Source: Bacteroidota bacterium | GTDB lineage: Bacteria; Bacteroidota; Ignavibacteria; UBA10030 | Length of the DNA: 5,362 nucleotides | Direction: 5' to 3' | Assembly: GCA_003519375.1 (NCBI GenBank) | Contig: DOWV01000027.1 | Span: 1,429 to 6,790 of the forward strand | Part shown: piece after piece, positions 1-5,362 of the stretch | Layout: each line of letters opens with the position of its first letter | Position numbering within the stretch: position 1 is the first letter of the stretch | Notes under the pieces: generated by a model | The model's database searches: none | Seen by the model: the letters and a program-made list of their open reading frames with translations, nothing else | Told to the model about the DNA's origin: nothing | Position numbers and translations under genes: made by a program

Positions 1-711
1 TCGCTCGATTACATCCAGCGGCGCCTCGGTGCCGCCGCGGCCGACACTCTCATACTTGGCACACCGTTCAACTTCCGGCGCCAGATGCGGGTCACCATCG
101 GAGGCGATATGCCGGCGCCGGATGCACCCGACTACGAACGCGATTTGCCCGATTGGATCCTCTCCAGCATCGCCAGGTCAGGCGGGAAAGCGCTCGTTCT
201 GTTCACGAGCACGGCGCTTATGAAACGGATGGCGAACATCGTCCGTGAACCACTTCGCAACGATGGATTGCAGCTGCTTGTGCAGGGGATCGGACCGTCA
301 CGCTACGACTTGCTGCAGGAATTCAAGCGCGACATTCATTCGGTGCTCTTCGGATTGGACAGCTTCTGGATGGGGGTCGATGTGCCCGGAGAGGCGCTCG
401 AGCATGTGATCATTACCCGGCTGCCATTCGCCGTCCCGGATCACCCGCTCATTGAGGCAAAGACAGAGTTCATCACACAGCAGGGCGGAAATGCGTTCTT
501 TGATTTCACACTTCCCGAAGCGGTGATCAAACTCCGCCAGGGCGTCGGCAGATTGATACGCTCGACAACCGACAAGGGGATCATCACGATTCTCGATTCA
601 CGAATCGTAACGAAACGCTATGGGCAGATCTTCCTGAAGTCTCTTCCTCCGTGCCCGATCGAAATCGTTTCCTCAAGCGGGGAAGTGGAGGAGCATGAGA
701 GCTTCGAATAA
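1..711 (+). CDS. DinG/Rad3-family ATP-dependent DNA helicase, C-terminal part (5' end outside window)
   Basis: The reading frame is open from base 1 and ends at TAA 709-711, giving 236 residues of a protein that begins outside the window. It is the second RecA-like domain of a superfamily 2 helicase of the DinG/Rad3 (XPD-like) group, which unwinds DNA 5' to 3' with ATP and serves in repair. Visible motifs, numbered from the first residue here: motif IV-like GKALVLFTS (62-70); the motif V region with FGLDSFWMGVDVPG (117-130); the conserved LPF..P.HP stretch (141-149); and motif VI QGVGRLIRS (180-188), which carries the arginine finger. The Walker A and B motifs and any Fe-S cysteines would lie upstream. 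The acidic tail (EVEEHESFE) looks like a natural end. The gene converges on the hydrolase gene, with 67 bases between them. The family assignment is firm; the choice among DinG, YoaA or another paralogue cannot be made from this half. Confidence 0.93.
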   Translation, partial: SLDYIQRRLGAAAADTLILGTPFNFRRQMRVTIGGDMPAPDAPDYERDLPDWILSSIARSGGKALVLFTSTALMKRMANIVREPLRNDGLQLLVQGIGPSRYDLLQEFKRDIHSVLFGLDSFWMGVDVPGEALEHVIITRLPFAVPDHPLIEAKTEFITQQGGNAFFDFTLPEAVIKLRQGVGRLIRSTTDKGIITILDSRIVTKRYGQIFLKSLPPCPIEIVSSSGEVEEHESFE

Positions 712-719
712 CACTGTTT

Positions 720-747
720 GGTAAAAGACCGACTTCTACCATGTTTT
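720..747 (+). terminator. Weak candidate terminator hairpin after the helicase gene
   Basis: Nine bases after the helicase stop, GGTAAAAG (720-727) can pair with CTTCTACC (733-740) around a five-base loop, with seven pairs and one A-C mismatch. A short TTTT run (744-747) follows. The position between convergent genes fits a terminator for the + strand gene. The stem is A/T-rich with only three G-C pairs and the T run is short, so it would be inefficient. Read on the - strand it is followed by AAACAG, so it does not serve the hydrolase as an intrinsic terminator. Confidence 0.28.
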
Positions 748-778
748 GGTGCGAGGCACACTTCCGGTATTGAGTGCA

Positions 779-1807
779 CTAGTTTTGGACAGACAGGAGT
801 GCCTGTCCTACCGCTGAATTGTTATTGTTACCAGCTTGTGCGAGCTTGGGATCGAGGGTCCATGTCTGGCCTACAGACTCCAATGCGATGCGCTCGGGTG
901 TCATCTCCAGCGCCGCCTTGAAGCGAGTGATGGGCTCCATCGTCGGCTCATCGCTCTGAATGAACGTGCGCCAGTGAATCGGCATGATCTGCCGGACTCC
1001 AAGGTGGTTCGCCATTTCAACGGCTTGTTCCGGGTTCGCGTGATTGAAGATCCATGGATCGTATGCACCGATCGGCATGATCGCCAGATCGATGGGAAGA
1101 TTCCTCTTCCCCACCTCCTTGAAATACTCCTGATAGGCCGTGTCCCCGCCGAAGACAATGTGCCTGCCGTTCTTGCTCAGAAGATACGCATTGTAGCTTC
1201 TCCCTGTCCACTCACCTCGTGAGCGGTCCTTCTCCCACGGAAATCTCCAGCCAAAGTGCTTAACCTGAAGTGCCTCGATTTCGAGGCCCCCAACAGCCAT
1301 TTTCTCGCCCCAATCGAGCTCATGAACGTCCTTCCGTCCAAGATTCTCCAGGACATCAGCCGTGTTCTTCGCGATCACCATCGGGACGGACTTGGCGAAT
1401 CGTTCGAGCGACGGAATATCGAGGTGATCCATATGTGCATGCGACAGAAGGATCAAGTCGATCGGTGGAAGGTCCTTGATGGAGAGCGCAGGGGAGATGA
1501 GACGCTTCGGACCGAGGGTGGTGAGGCCAAGGATGTTGAGGCCGATGCGCTCTGAAAAAACCGGATCGGTGATGATCTTAGTCCCGAAGAAGTTGATGAG
1601 GACCGTAGCGTGACCAATCCATGCCGCAGTAATGGTCGAATCGTCCCACGAAGCTGGATTCGGGGCGAACTCCGGCTTGACCGTGTCCGGACTTCCGAAA
1701 ATCATTTCCCAGCGGGAACGCTTCGGTTCAACCGATTGGCCCAGCAGTATCGTCGGTGCGACGGCCCCGATGCCGAGTGCTTTGAGAAACTTGCGTCGAG
1801 AATGCAT
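779..1807 (-). CDS. Tat-signal-bearing metallo-beta-lactamase-fold hydrolase (NAPE-PLD/UlaG-like)
   Basis: 342 residues, ATG at 1807, TAG at 779. The N-terminus has a full twin-arginine motif, SRRKFLK (3-9), followed by a short hydrophobic stretch to about residue 23, so the folded enzyme is probably exported by Tat and acts in the periplasm or membrane-attached. The body is a metallo-beta-lactamase-fold hydrolase: WIGHATVLI (63-71), TDPVFSER (80-87), GPKR (99-102) and the metal-binding HAHMDH (123-128). Further likely ligands are H184, D222 in GGDT and H278 in MPIHWRTF. The WIGHAT/DPVF/GPKR pattern is that of the NAPE-PLD-like branch, whose known members cleave phosphodiester bonds in N-acyl phosphatidylethanolamine; UlaG lactonases are a neighbouring branch. 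The substrate here is unknown. The length suits the family. I see no Shine-Dalgarno motif before the ATG, but the Tat motif begins at residue 3 and supports this start. It lies 139 bases downstream of the permease gene. Confidence 0.92.
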   Translation of the reverse strand: MHSRRKFLKALGIGAVAPTILLGQSVEPKRSRWEMIFGSPDTVKPEFAPNPASWDDSTITAAWIGHATVLINFFGTKIITDPVFSERIGLNILGLTTLGPKRLISPALSIKDLPPIDLILLSHAHMDHLDIPSLERFAKSVPMVIAKNTADVLENLGRKDVHELDWGEKMAVGGLEIEALQVKHFGWRFPWEKDRSRGEWTGRSYNAYLLSKNGRHIVFGGDTAYQEYFKEVGKRNLPIDLAIMPIGAYDPWIFNHANPEQAVEMANHLGVRQIMPIHWRTFIQSDEPTMEPITRFKAALEMTPERIALESVGQTWTLDPKLAQAGNNNNSAVGQALLSVQN

Positions 1808-1946
1808 TCAAGTCACGATGTCAGTGAGAGTGTTTTGCAGGAAATTTCTGTATGAAGTAGAACAACCGGGGCAGGAAAAGAATTCCGTTCGGTTCAACAG
1901 ACCGATCCCTCCCACGATGCCCGGCAGGCGACATGCAAAGGAGGAG
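1808..1946. other. Intergenic spacer between permease and hydrolase genes
   Basis: These 139 bases separate two - strand genes and are the longest non-coding stretch in the window. I see no convincing gene, no sigma-70-like box pair and no riboswitch-like structure. The only symmetry is TCGGT (1889-1893) with ACCGA (1901-1905), a five-pair stem with a seven-base loop. On the - strand it is followed nine bases later by TTTT, too weak and too distant to call a terminator. The spacer is long enough to hold a promoter for the hydrolase gene, but none can be pointed to. Confidence 0.5.
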
Positions 1947-2957
1947 CTACCAGTTTTTCTTGAGAAGGTAGATGAAGATGGGGGCTCCGATCACCGCCGT
2001 CACGACACCGACGGGCACTTCGGAGGGTGCGAGGATGACGCGTGAAAGGAGATCGCACAAGACAAGGTATGTCGCTCCGGCAAGAAACGATGCGGGAAGC
2101 AACAATCGATGGTCTGGACCGAGGACCAGCCTGCATGCATGGGGCACAACGAGTCCTACGAATCCCACCACGCCGCTCACAGAGACGGCAAGTCCCGTGA
2201 TGAACGAAGCGAGAAGATACGAAAACCTCTTCACGCGGTGCACGTCAACACCGAGATGCTGTGCAGTTTCGTCTCCGGTCGATATCAGATTGAAATGACG
2301 CGATTGGGTGACCAGAAGAGCCGACGCAATGAGAATGAGTGGAGCGACGACCCAGAACGACGACATCTCGGCCGAGCTCAGGTTTCCGATCAGCCACAAG
2401 TACGTCGTCCTCAGATCCTGATTGGCCAGCGCGGTGAAGAGAAGCACCATCGCGCTGAAGAACGCGCCCACCATCACGCCGGACAAAAGCAGAGCATTGG
2501 TGTCGAGCGACCCTCTACGGTGGCCGAGGGCAAACACCAGCATCATAACGAGTATGGAGCCTACGAATGAGAAAAGCGGAGTTGTGAGGTACGCCATTCC
2601 GATGCCGGACAGCATAGCAATCAATGCTCCCACCGTTCCGCCGCTGGAGATGCCGAGAATATACGGCTCGGCGAGCGGATTCCGAAGCAGCGCCTGCAGC
2701 GTTGCGCCGGCGATGGAGAGTCCCGCCCCGACAAACAAGGCAAGAAGCACGCGGGGAAGCCGGATTGTGAAAAGTATCGTGCGCTGGGTTTCGACTGATG
2801 CGTCGGACGGAACAAAAAGCGATCGCCACATTTCTCCCATTGTGATCGCTGTCGAGCCGATCATAAGCGCGCCGAGGGATGCGATGACGAGCACGGCAAA
2901 CAGCGCCACGAGGGTGCCGAAAGTTTTCTGGAGAGTCAAGGGAGGTCGTCGATTCAC
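1947..2957 (-). CDS. FecCD/BtuC-type ABC transporter permease (iron-siderophore, heme or cobalamin import)
   Basis: 336 residues from a GTG at 2957-2955, ending at TAG 1947. This is the polytopic inner-membrane subunit of a type II ABC importer for metal chelates or corrinoids. Hydrophobic segments run nearly throughout; the first is at about 15-36. Family hallmarks are RLPRVLLALFVGAGL (66-80), the QALLRNPLAEPYILGISSGG block (88-107), WLIGNLSS (188-195), the cytoplasmic GDETAQHLGVDVHRVKR loop (228-244) expected to touch the ATPase, FVGLVVPHACRLVLG (266-280) and the C-terminal PSEVPVGVVTAVIGAPIFIY (311-330). The frame stays open to an ATG at 3077, but that start would add 40 non-hydrophobic residues and overlap obg by 101 bases. 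The GTG, 19 bases after the obg stop, gives the usual family length. A TTG at 2939 (six residues shorter) is the alternative. No Shine-Dalgarno is evident for either. No ATPase or binding-protein gene adjoins, so the substrate cannot be named and the partners must lie elsewhere. Confidence 0.93.
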   Translation of the reverse strand: MNRRPPLTLQKTFGTLVALFAVLVIASLGALMIGSTAITMGEMWRSLFVPSDASVETQRTILFTIRLPRVLLALFVGAGLSIAGATLQALLRNPLAEPYILGISSGGTVGALIAMLSGIGMAYLTTPLFSFVGSILVMMLVFALGHRRGSLDTNALLLSGVMVGAFFSAMVLLFTALANQDLRTTYLWLIGNLSSAEMSSFWVVAPLILIASALLVTQSRHFNLISTGDETAQHLGVDVHRVKRFSYLLASFITGLAVSVSGVVGFVGLVVPHACRLVLGPDHRLLLPASFLAGATYLVLCDLLSRVILAPSEVPVGVVTAVIGAPIFIYLLKKNW

Positions 2958-2976
2958 GGAATTCTCAGGAGGGGAA

Positions 2977-3969
2977 TCACGATTCAGCCTGCAGGGCCCG
3001 CCACATTTCCTCGAGAAGCGGCTGAAGGCCCGTTCTCGTGACCGAAGAAATCTGCACAACAGGAATGCGTTTTCCAAAGGAGAGGCGCTTGAGGCGCTTC
3101 AACGAGTTTTCTTCGAAGAGATCGATTTTGGTGAGCACCACGATCTTGGGTTTCTTCGTCATGATCGGATTGTAGCTCGCAAGCTCGTTCAGGAGAATCT
3201 CGTAATCGCGTTTCGGATCTTCGCTGATCGCCTCAATGAGAAAGACAAGAACCCTTGTACGCTCGATGTGTCTCAGGAACTGGATCCCGAGCCCTTTTCC
3301 CAAATGCGCTCCTTTGAGGAGCCCCGGCATATCGGCAAGCGTGAAGCTCTTCCCTTCCGCAAATCGGACGATTCCGAGATTCGGCGTGAGCGTGGTAAAG
3401 GGATAATCGGCGATCTTCGGCTTTGCAGCAGAGACGACCGATATCAGCGTAGACTTCCCTGCATTCGGGAAGCCGACGAGCCCGACATCGGCAATAAGCT
3501 TTAATTCGAGAAGAAGCTCGCATTCGCCGCCGGGAGTGCCCGGTTCCGCGATGCGCGGAGCCTGATTCGTGGCGGTGGCAAACTCCTGGTTCCCGCGCCC
3601 GCCTCGCCCTCCCGAGGCAACGACGACTTCGTCACCATCCCGCACGAGGTCGGCAAGCAAACGCTTGTGGCCGCCATCCATGATGATCGTGCCGCAGGGA
3701 ACCTTCAGGACGGTGTCGGCCCCGGTCTTCCCGGTTTGTCCTTTTCCGCGGCCGTGGTCGCCGTTCTCTGCTTTGTAGTTTCGCTTGTAGCGGAAATCGA
3801 GAAGCGTCCCGAGCTGCCTGTCGGCCCGGATGATGACATTGCCGCCGTTACCGCCATTGCCGCCGTCGGGTCCTCCTTTGGGCACATATTTCTCCCTTCG
3901 GAAGCTGATCGCTCCGTTCCCGCCGTTGCCTGCCTTGACGAAAATTACAGCCTGGTCAATGAATTGCAT
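2977..3969 (-). CDS. obg: Obg/CgtA family GTPase (ribosome assembly)
   Basis: 330 residues, ATG at 3969, TGA at 2977. Obg is an essential cytoplasmic GTPase that binds the large ribosomal subunit late in assembly and links it to growth and stress control. Residues 1-158 are the glycine-rich Obg fold: SFRREKYVPKGGPDGGNGG (22-40), then GGRGGRGNQEFATATNQ (120-136). The G domain follows: P-loop GFPNAGKST (166-174), switch I around ADYPFTTLTPNLG (187-199), G3 DMPG (213-216), FLRHIERTR (231-239), G4 TKID (280-283) and G5 SSV (308-310). The chain ends soon after, so the C-terminal OCT domain of some Firmicutes homologues is absent, as in many other bacteria. In switch II the usual PGLIEGA reads PGLLKGA, and the usual LID after the HIERTR helix reads LIE. 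The gene lies 41 bases downstream of the unknown protein and 19 before the permease start. rpmA and rplU, frequent obg neighbours, are not in the window. Confidence 0.97.
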   Translation of the reverse strand: MQFIDQAVIFVKAGNGGNGAISFRREKYVPKGGPDGGNGGNGGNVIIRADRQLGTLLDFRYKRNYKAENGDHGRGKGQTGKTGADTVLKVPCGTIIMDGGHKRLLADLVRDGDEVVVASGGRGGRGNQEFATATNQAPRIAEPGTPGGECELLLELKLIADVGLVGFPNAGKSTLISVVSAAKPKIADYPFTTLTPNLGIVRFAEGKSFTLADMPGLLKGAHLGKGLGIQFLRHIERTRVLVFLIEAISEDPKRDYEILLNELASYNPIMTKKPKIVVLTKIDLFEENSLKRLKRLSFGKRIPVVQISSVTRTGLQPLLEEMWRALQAES

Positions 3970-3972
3970 GTG

Positions 3973-3976
3973 CTCC
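3973..3976 (-). promoter_or_regulatory. Possible weak ribosome binding site of obg
   Basis: Read on the - strand, GGAG lies three bases before the obg ATG. It is the only Shine-Dalgarno-like core before any of the four complete genes, but a three-base spacing is shorter than the usual five to nine, so it may not function. The ATG itself is fixed by the conserved Obg N-terminus (MQFIDQAVIFVKAGNGG). Confidence 0.25.
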
Positions 3977-4010
3977 GAGGGATTAGTGTGTGATGAAATC
4001 TGACGGCACG

Positions 4011-5282
4011 TTAGAGGTCTGTACTTTTTCCGGCCTCACCCGGCTGAAACCGTCGCTGGACTTTGTCGGTGAACATGATCGCGACTTCCGAGAACGGGTC
4101 GACTTCATTGGTAAGAAAAATCTGCTGCAAGTATTGCGACGCTTCCTTCCAGTCGGTCATTTTGTTAAGCTGATCCAATGATTCACGGAACAGGAGCTCT
4201 TCTTTCTGGAACACCTTTTTGATAAAGGTCTTTTCTTCTGACGGGGAAAAGAGCGAGTGGAGATTGACGAGGATGCTTGTATCCGCCAGATCGCCGTATG
4301 TCCCGTCGCTTTGCCGAGGGATGGCTATGGTGATCGGTTCATCCTCTTCGAAATCGGAAAAGATCTTGACGGGTGCTTTCGACACAATCACGGGTTCGGC
4401 TTTGGACGGAGCTCCTGAGGGCGTCTCCGCGGGTTTCACCTGGCCCTTTGCCGGATCCGCCGGGCCTTCCGGGAAGTCGACTTCGGCTTCTTCATTATGC
4501 GTCCGAACCCTCTCGATCAGCACGGCGAGTTCTCGCAGGCTGATTTCCATCACACCGTTCTTATCACGCTCAGTCTCCAGCCGATCCTTGATGTCGTTGA
4601 GTTTCTTATCTTCAAAAAACACCACTGCGGCGTTGATCGGGATCTTAGAGTCAGCGAGCTTCGCCGGAAGGACAGGGAGCGACGATTCAATGAAGCGCAG
4701 CAGCGGCCGCGTCAGGAGTGCGAGTTCGACGCTCGAATGCCGGGAGACAATCTCGTTATCGATTTTTTCCAGCAGTTCCTTGAATTCTTCGTACTCGATC
4801 TCTGCAAGGCCGCGGTCGTCAATGAGCCGCTTGATGAGCTCCGCATAGTATTCATAATCGACGCAATAGCGGAGTTTGCGGCGGATATCGGATGTCGGGC
4901 GCCGCCGCTGGTTCTCGAAGATGAAATTGAGCAGCGTCCACTGCGGCCGGCAGAGAAAATTGAATTGAAAATGGACGGCGTGGTCGAGCATGAGAGCAAA
5001 GTCGTGCTGACCGAACGAATAGTAGTGGACAAGCAGCACGTCAACCTGCTCCTGCAGACGCATGACCTCGGGAAGCGAATACGGAAACTTCTTCGACCGG
5101 ACCTCCGTCGTCCGCTCCTGCTGGAGGAGCTGCCTGACGCGGGCTTTGAAGTACGCCTTGATCGCCGGATGAAGATCAGCAGCGAGAAGATCACGCAGCC
5201 GAATCGTTTCCGCCTCGCCGATCGTCCTGGCGCTGACGGCGTTCATGATTTGCTCTATTTCTGTTTCAAAGATGTAGCCCAT
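4011..5282 (-). CDS. Uncharacterised two-part helical protein upstream of obg
   Basis: 423 residues from ATG 5282 to TAA 4011. I do not recognise a named family. There is no signal peptide and no membrane segment, so it is probably cytoplasmic. Residues 1-262 look mainly alpha-helical, rich in charged and aromatic residues, with a notable segment HYYSFGQHDFALML (86-99) and RPQWTLLNFIFE (112-123). Residues about 262-335 form a Pro/Ala/Glu-rich, probably flexible linker. Residues about 336-412 form a small helical domain, with SPSEEKTFIKKVFQKEELLF (346-365) and TDWKEASQYL (376-385), then FTDKVQRRF (404-412). The frame is open to 5360, but that extension would translate the heptad repeat and the hairpin, so the ATG at 5282 is preferred. 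An ATG at 5246 (12 residues shorter) is possible; neither has a clear Shine-Dalgarno. It precedes obg by 41 bases on the same strand and is probably cotranscribed. A structural or adaptor role is conceivable but nothing here proves one. Confidence 0.82.
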   Translation of the reverse strand: MGYIFETEIEQIMNAVSARTIGEAETIRLRDLLAADLHPAIKAYFKARVRQLLQQERTTEVRSKKFPYSLPEVMRLQEQVDVLLVHYYSFGQHDFALMLDHAVHFQFNFLCRPQWTLLNFIFENQRRRPTSDIRRKLRYCVDYEYYAELIKRLIDDRGLAEIEYEEFKELLEKIDNEIVSRHSSVELALLTRPLLRFIESSLPVLPAKLADSKIPINAAVVFFEDKKLNDIKDRLETERDKNGVMEISLRELAVLIERVRTHNEEAEVDFPEGPADPAKGQVKPAETPSGAPSKAEPVIVSKAPVKIFSDFEEDEPITIAIPRQSDGTYGDLADTSILVNLHSLFSPSEEKTFIKKVFQKEELLFRESLDQLNKMTDWKEASQYLQQIFLTNEVDPFSEVAIMFTDKVQRRFQPGEAGKSTDL

Positions 5283-5302
5283 AGGGCGAAGACAATTCTG
5301 AG

Positions 5303-5344
5303 GTGGTGAGACGTAAGACGTTAGATGGTAGACGTTGAATGGTT
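5303..5344. repeat. Degenerate 7-bp tandem repeat (consensus GACGTTA)
   Basis: Read on the + strand in register of seven: GACGTAA (5310-5316), GACGTTA (5317-5323), GATGGTA (5324-5330), GACGTTG (5331-5337). The core is flanked by decayed units GTGGTGA (5303-5309) and AATGGTT (5338-5344). The core units match the consensus at 6, 7, 5 and 6 of 7 positions. Seen as a 14-base repeat, 5317-5330 and 5331-5344 agree at 11 of 14 positions. The array lies 20 to 62 bases upstream of the ATG of the unknown protein, inside its leader or promoter region, and abuts the hairpin at 5345. Heptameric tandem repeats of unknown role are known in other bacteria, for example the STRR elements of filamentous cyanobacteria; kinship with them is not claimed. 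Confidence 0.6.
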
Positions 5345-5359
5345 TGGGCCGAAGGCCCA
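5345..5359. repeat. Perfect 6-bp inverted repeat with GAA triloop
   Basis: TGGGCC (5345-5350) and GGCCCA (5354-5359) are exact reverse complements around GAA; on the - strand the loop is TTC. Five of six pairs are G-C, so it would fold stably as RNA or single-stranded DNA. Two more G-C pairs are possible at 5341-5342 with 5361-5362 across a small internal loop, and the window edge hides anything further. On the - strand it is followed by AAACC rather than a T run, so it is not a standard terminator in that direction; on the + strand the downstream side is off the window. It could be part of a dispersed palindromic repeat together with the adjoining heptads. Confidence 0.6.
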
Positions 5360-5362
5360 TCC

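Noticed and set aside
749..759. GTGC-GAG-GCAC stem between the convergent genes as a terminator for the hydrolase.
   Set aside because: Four pairs only, and on the - strand it is followed by an A run rather than a T run.
836..1222. A 128-codon + strand open frame opposite the hydrolase gene.
   Set aside because: It is antisense to conserved metallo-beta-lactamase motifs, including H278 and D222, and has no recognisable domain.
1889..1905. Stem TCGGT/ACCGA in the permease-hydrolase spacer as a terminator.
   Set aside because: Only five pairs with a seven-base loop, and the TTTT run on the - strand is nine bases away; too weak to call.
2958..3077. Extension of the permease to an ATG at 3077.
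   Set aside because: It would overlap obg by 101 bases and add 40 residues not seen in FecCD permeases.
2422..3504. A 360-codon open frame on the + strand opposite the permease and obg genes.
   Set aside because: It lies fully antisense to two strongly conserved proteins, crosses the gap between them, and its translation has no recognisable domain; it is a by-product of codon bias.
4219..5309. Two long + strand open frames (4219-4848 and 4497-5309) opposite the unknown protein.
   Set aside because: The first is a serine-rich low-complexity translation and the second has no recognisable domain. The - strand frame has the more protein-like composition and a clear domain-linker-domain build, and it fits the spacing to obg.
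5283..5360. Extension of the unknown protein to an ATG at 5360.
   Set aside because: The extra 26 codons translate the hairpin and the 7-bp repeat, whose period is not a multiple of three; this is non-coding in character.

Overview
The window reads as ordinary bacterial chromosome, a little above 50% G+C by eye and densely coded. It holds five protein genes and no recognisable RNA gene, insertion sequence, CRISPR array or prophage. Shine-Dalgarno motifs are weak or absent before the four complete genes. That, together with the protein make-up (an Obg without a C-terminal extension and a family-less helical protein beside it), suggests a Bacteroidota/Chlorobi/Ignavibacteriota-type lineage. This is an inference, not a taxonomic result.

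Layout: one gene enters from the left on the + strand, the C-terminal 236 residues of a DinG/Rad3-type (XPD-like) DNA helicase ending at 711. After a 67-base convergent spacer, everything else lies on the - strand. Read in the direction of transcription (right to left), the order is as follows. (i) A degenerate 7-bp tandem repeat and a perfect 6-bp inverted repeat lie at the right edge (5303-5359). (ii) A 423-residue protein of unknown function (5282-4011) has a helical N-terminal part, a Pro/Ala/Glu-rich linker and a small C-terminal helical domain. (iii) The GTPase Obg/CgtA (3969-2977) follows 41 bases later. (iv) A FecCD/BtuC-type ABC transporter permease (2957-1947) most likely begins at a GTG 19 bases after the obg stop. 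(v) After a 139-base gap comes a Tat-signal-bearing metallo-beta-lactamase-fold hydrolase of the NAPE-PLD/UlaG type (1807-779).

Genes (ii) to (iv) are tightly spaced and could form one transcript. The hydrolase may be read through or have its own promoter. The functions do not form an obvious pathway: Obg acts in ribosome assembly and stress control, the permease would import a metal chelate or corrinoid, and the hydrolase would act outside the cytoplasm. The permease has no ATPase or solute-binding protein beside it inside the window. The points most worth a second look are the uncharacterised obg-linked protein, the heptad repeat plus hairpin in front of it, the altered switch II residues in Obg, and the partnerless permease. 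I see no convincing evidence for a new multi-gene system.
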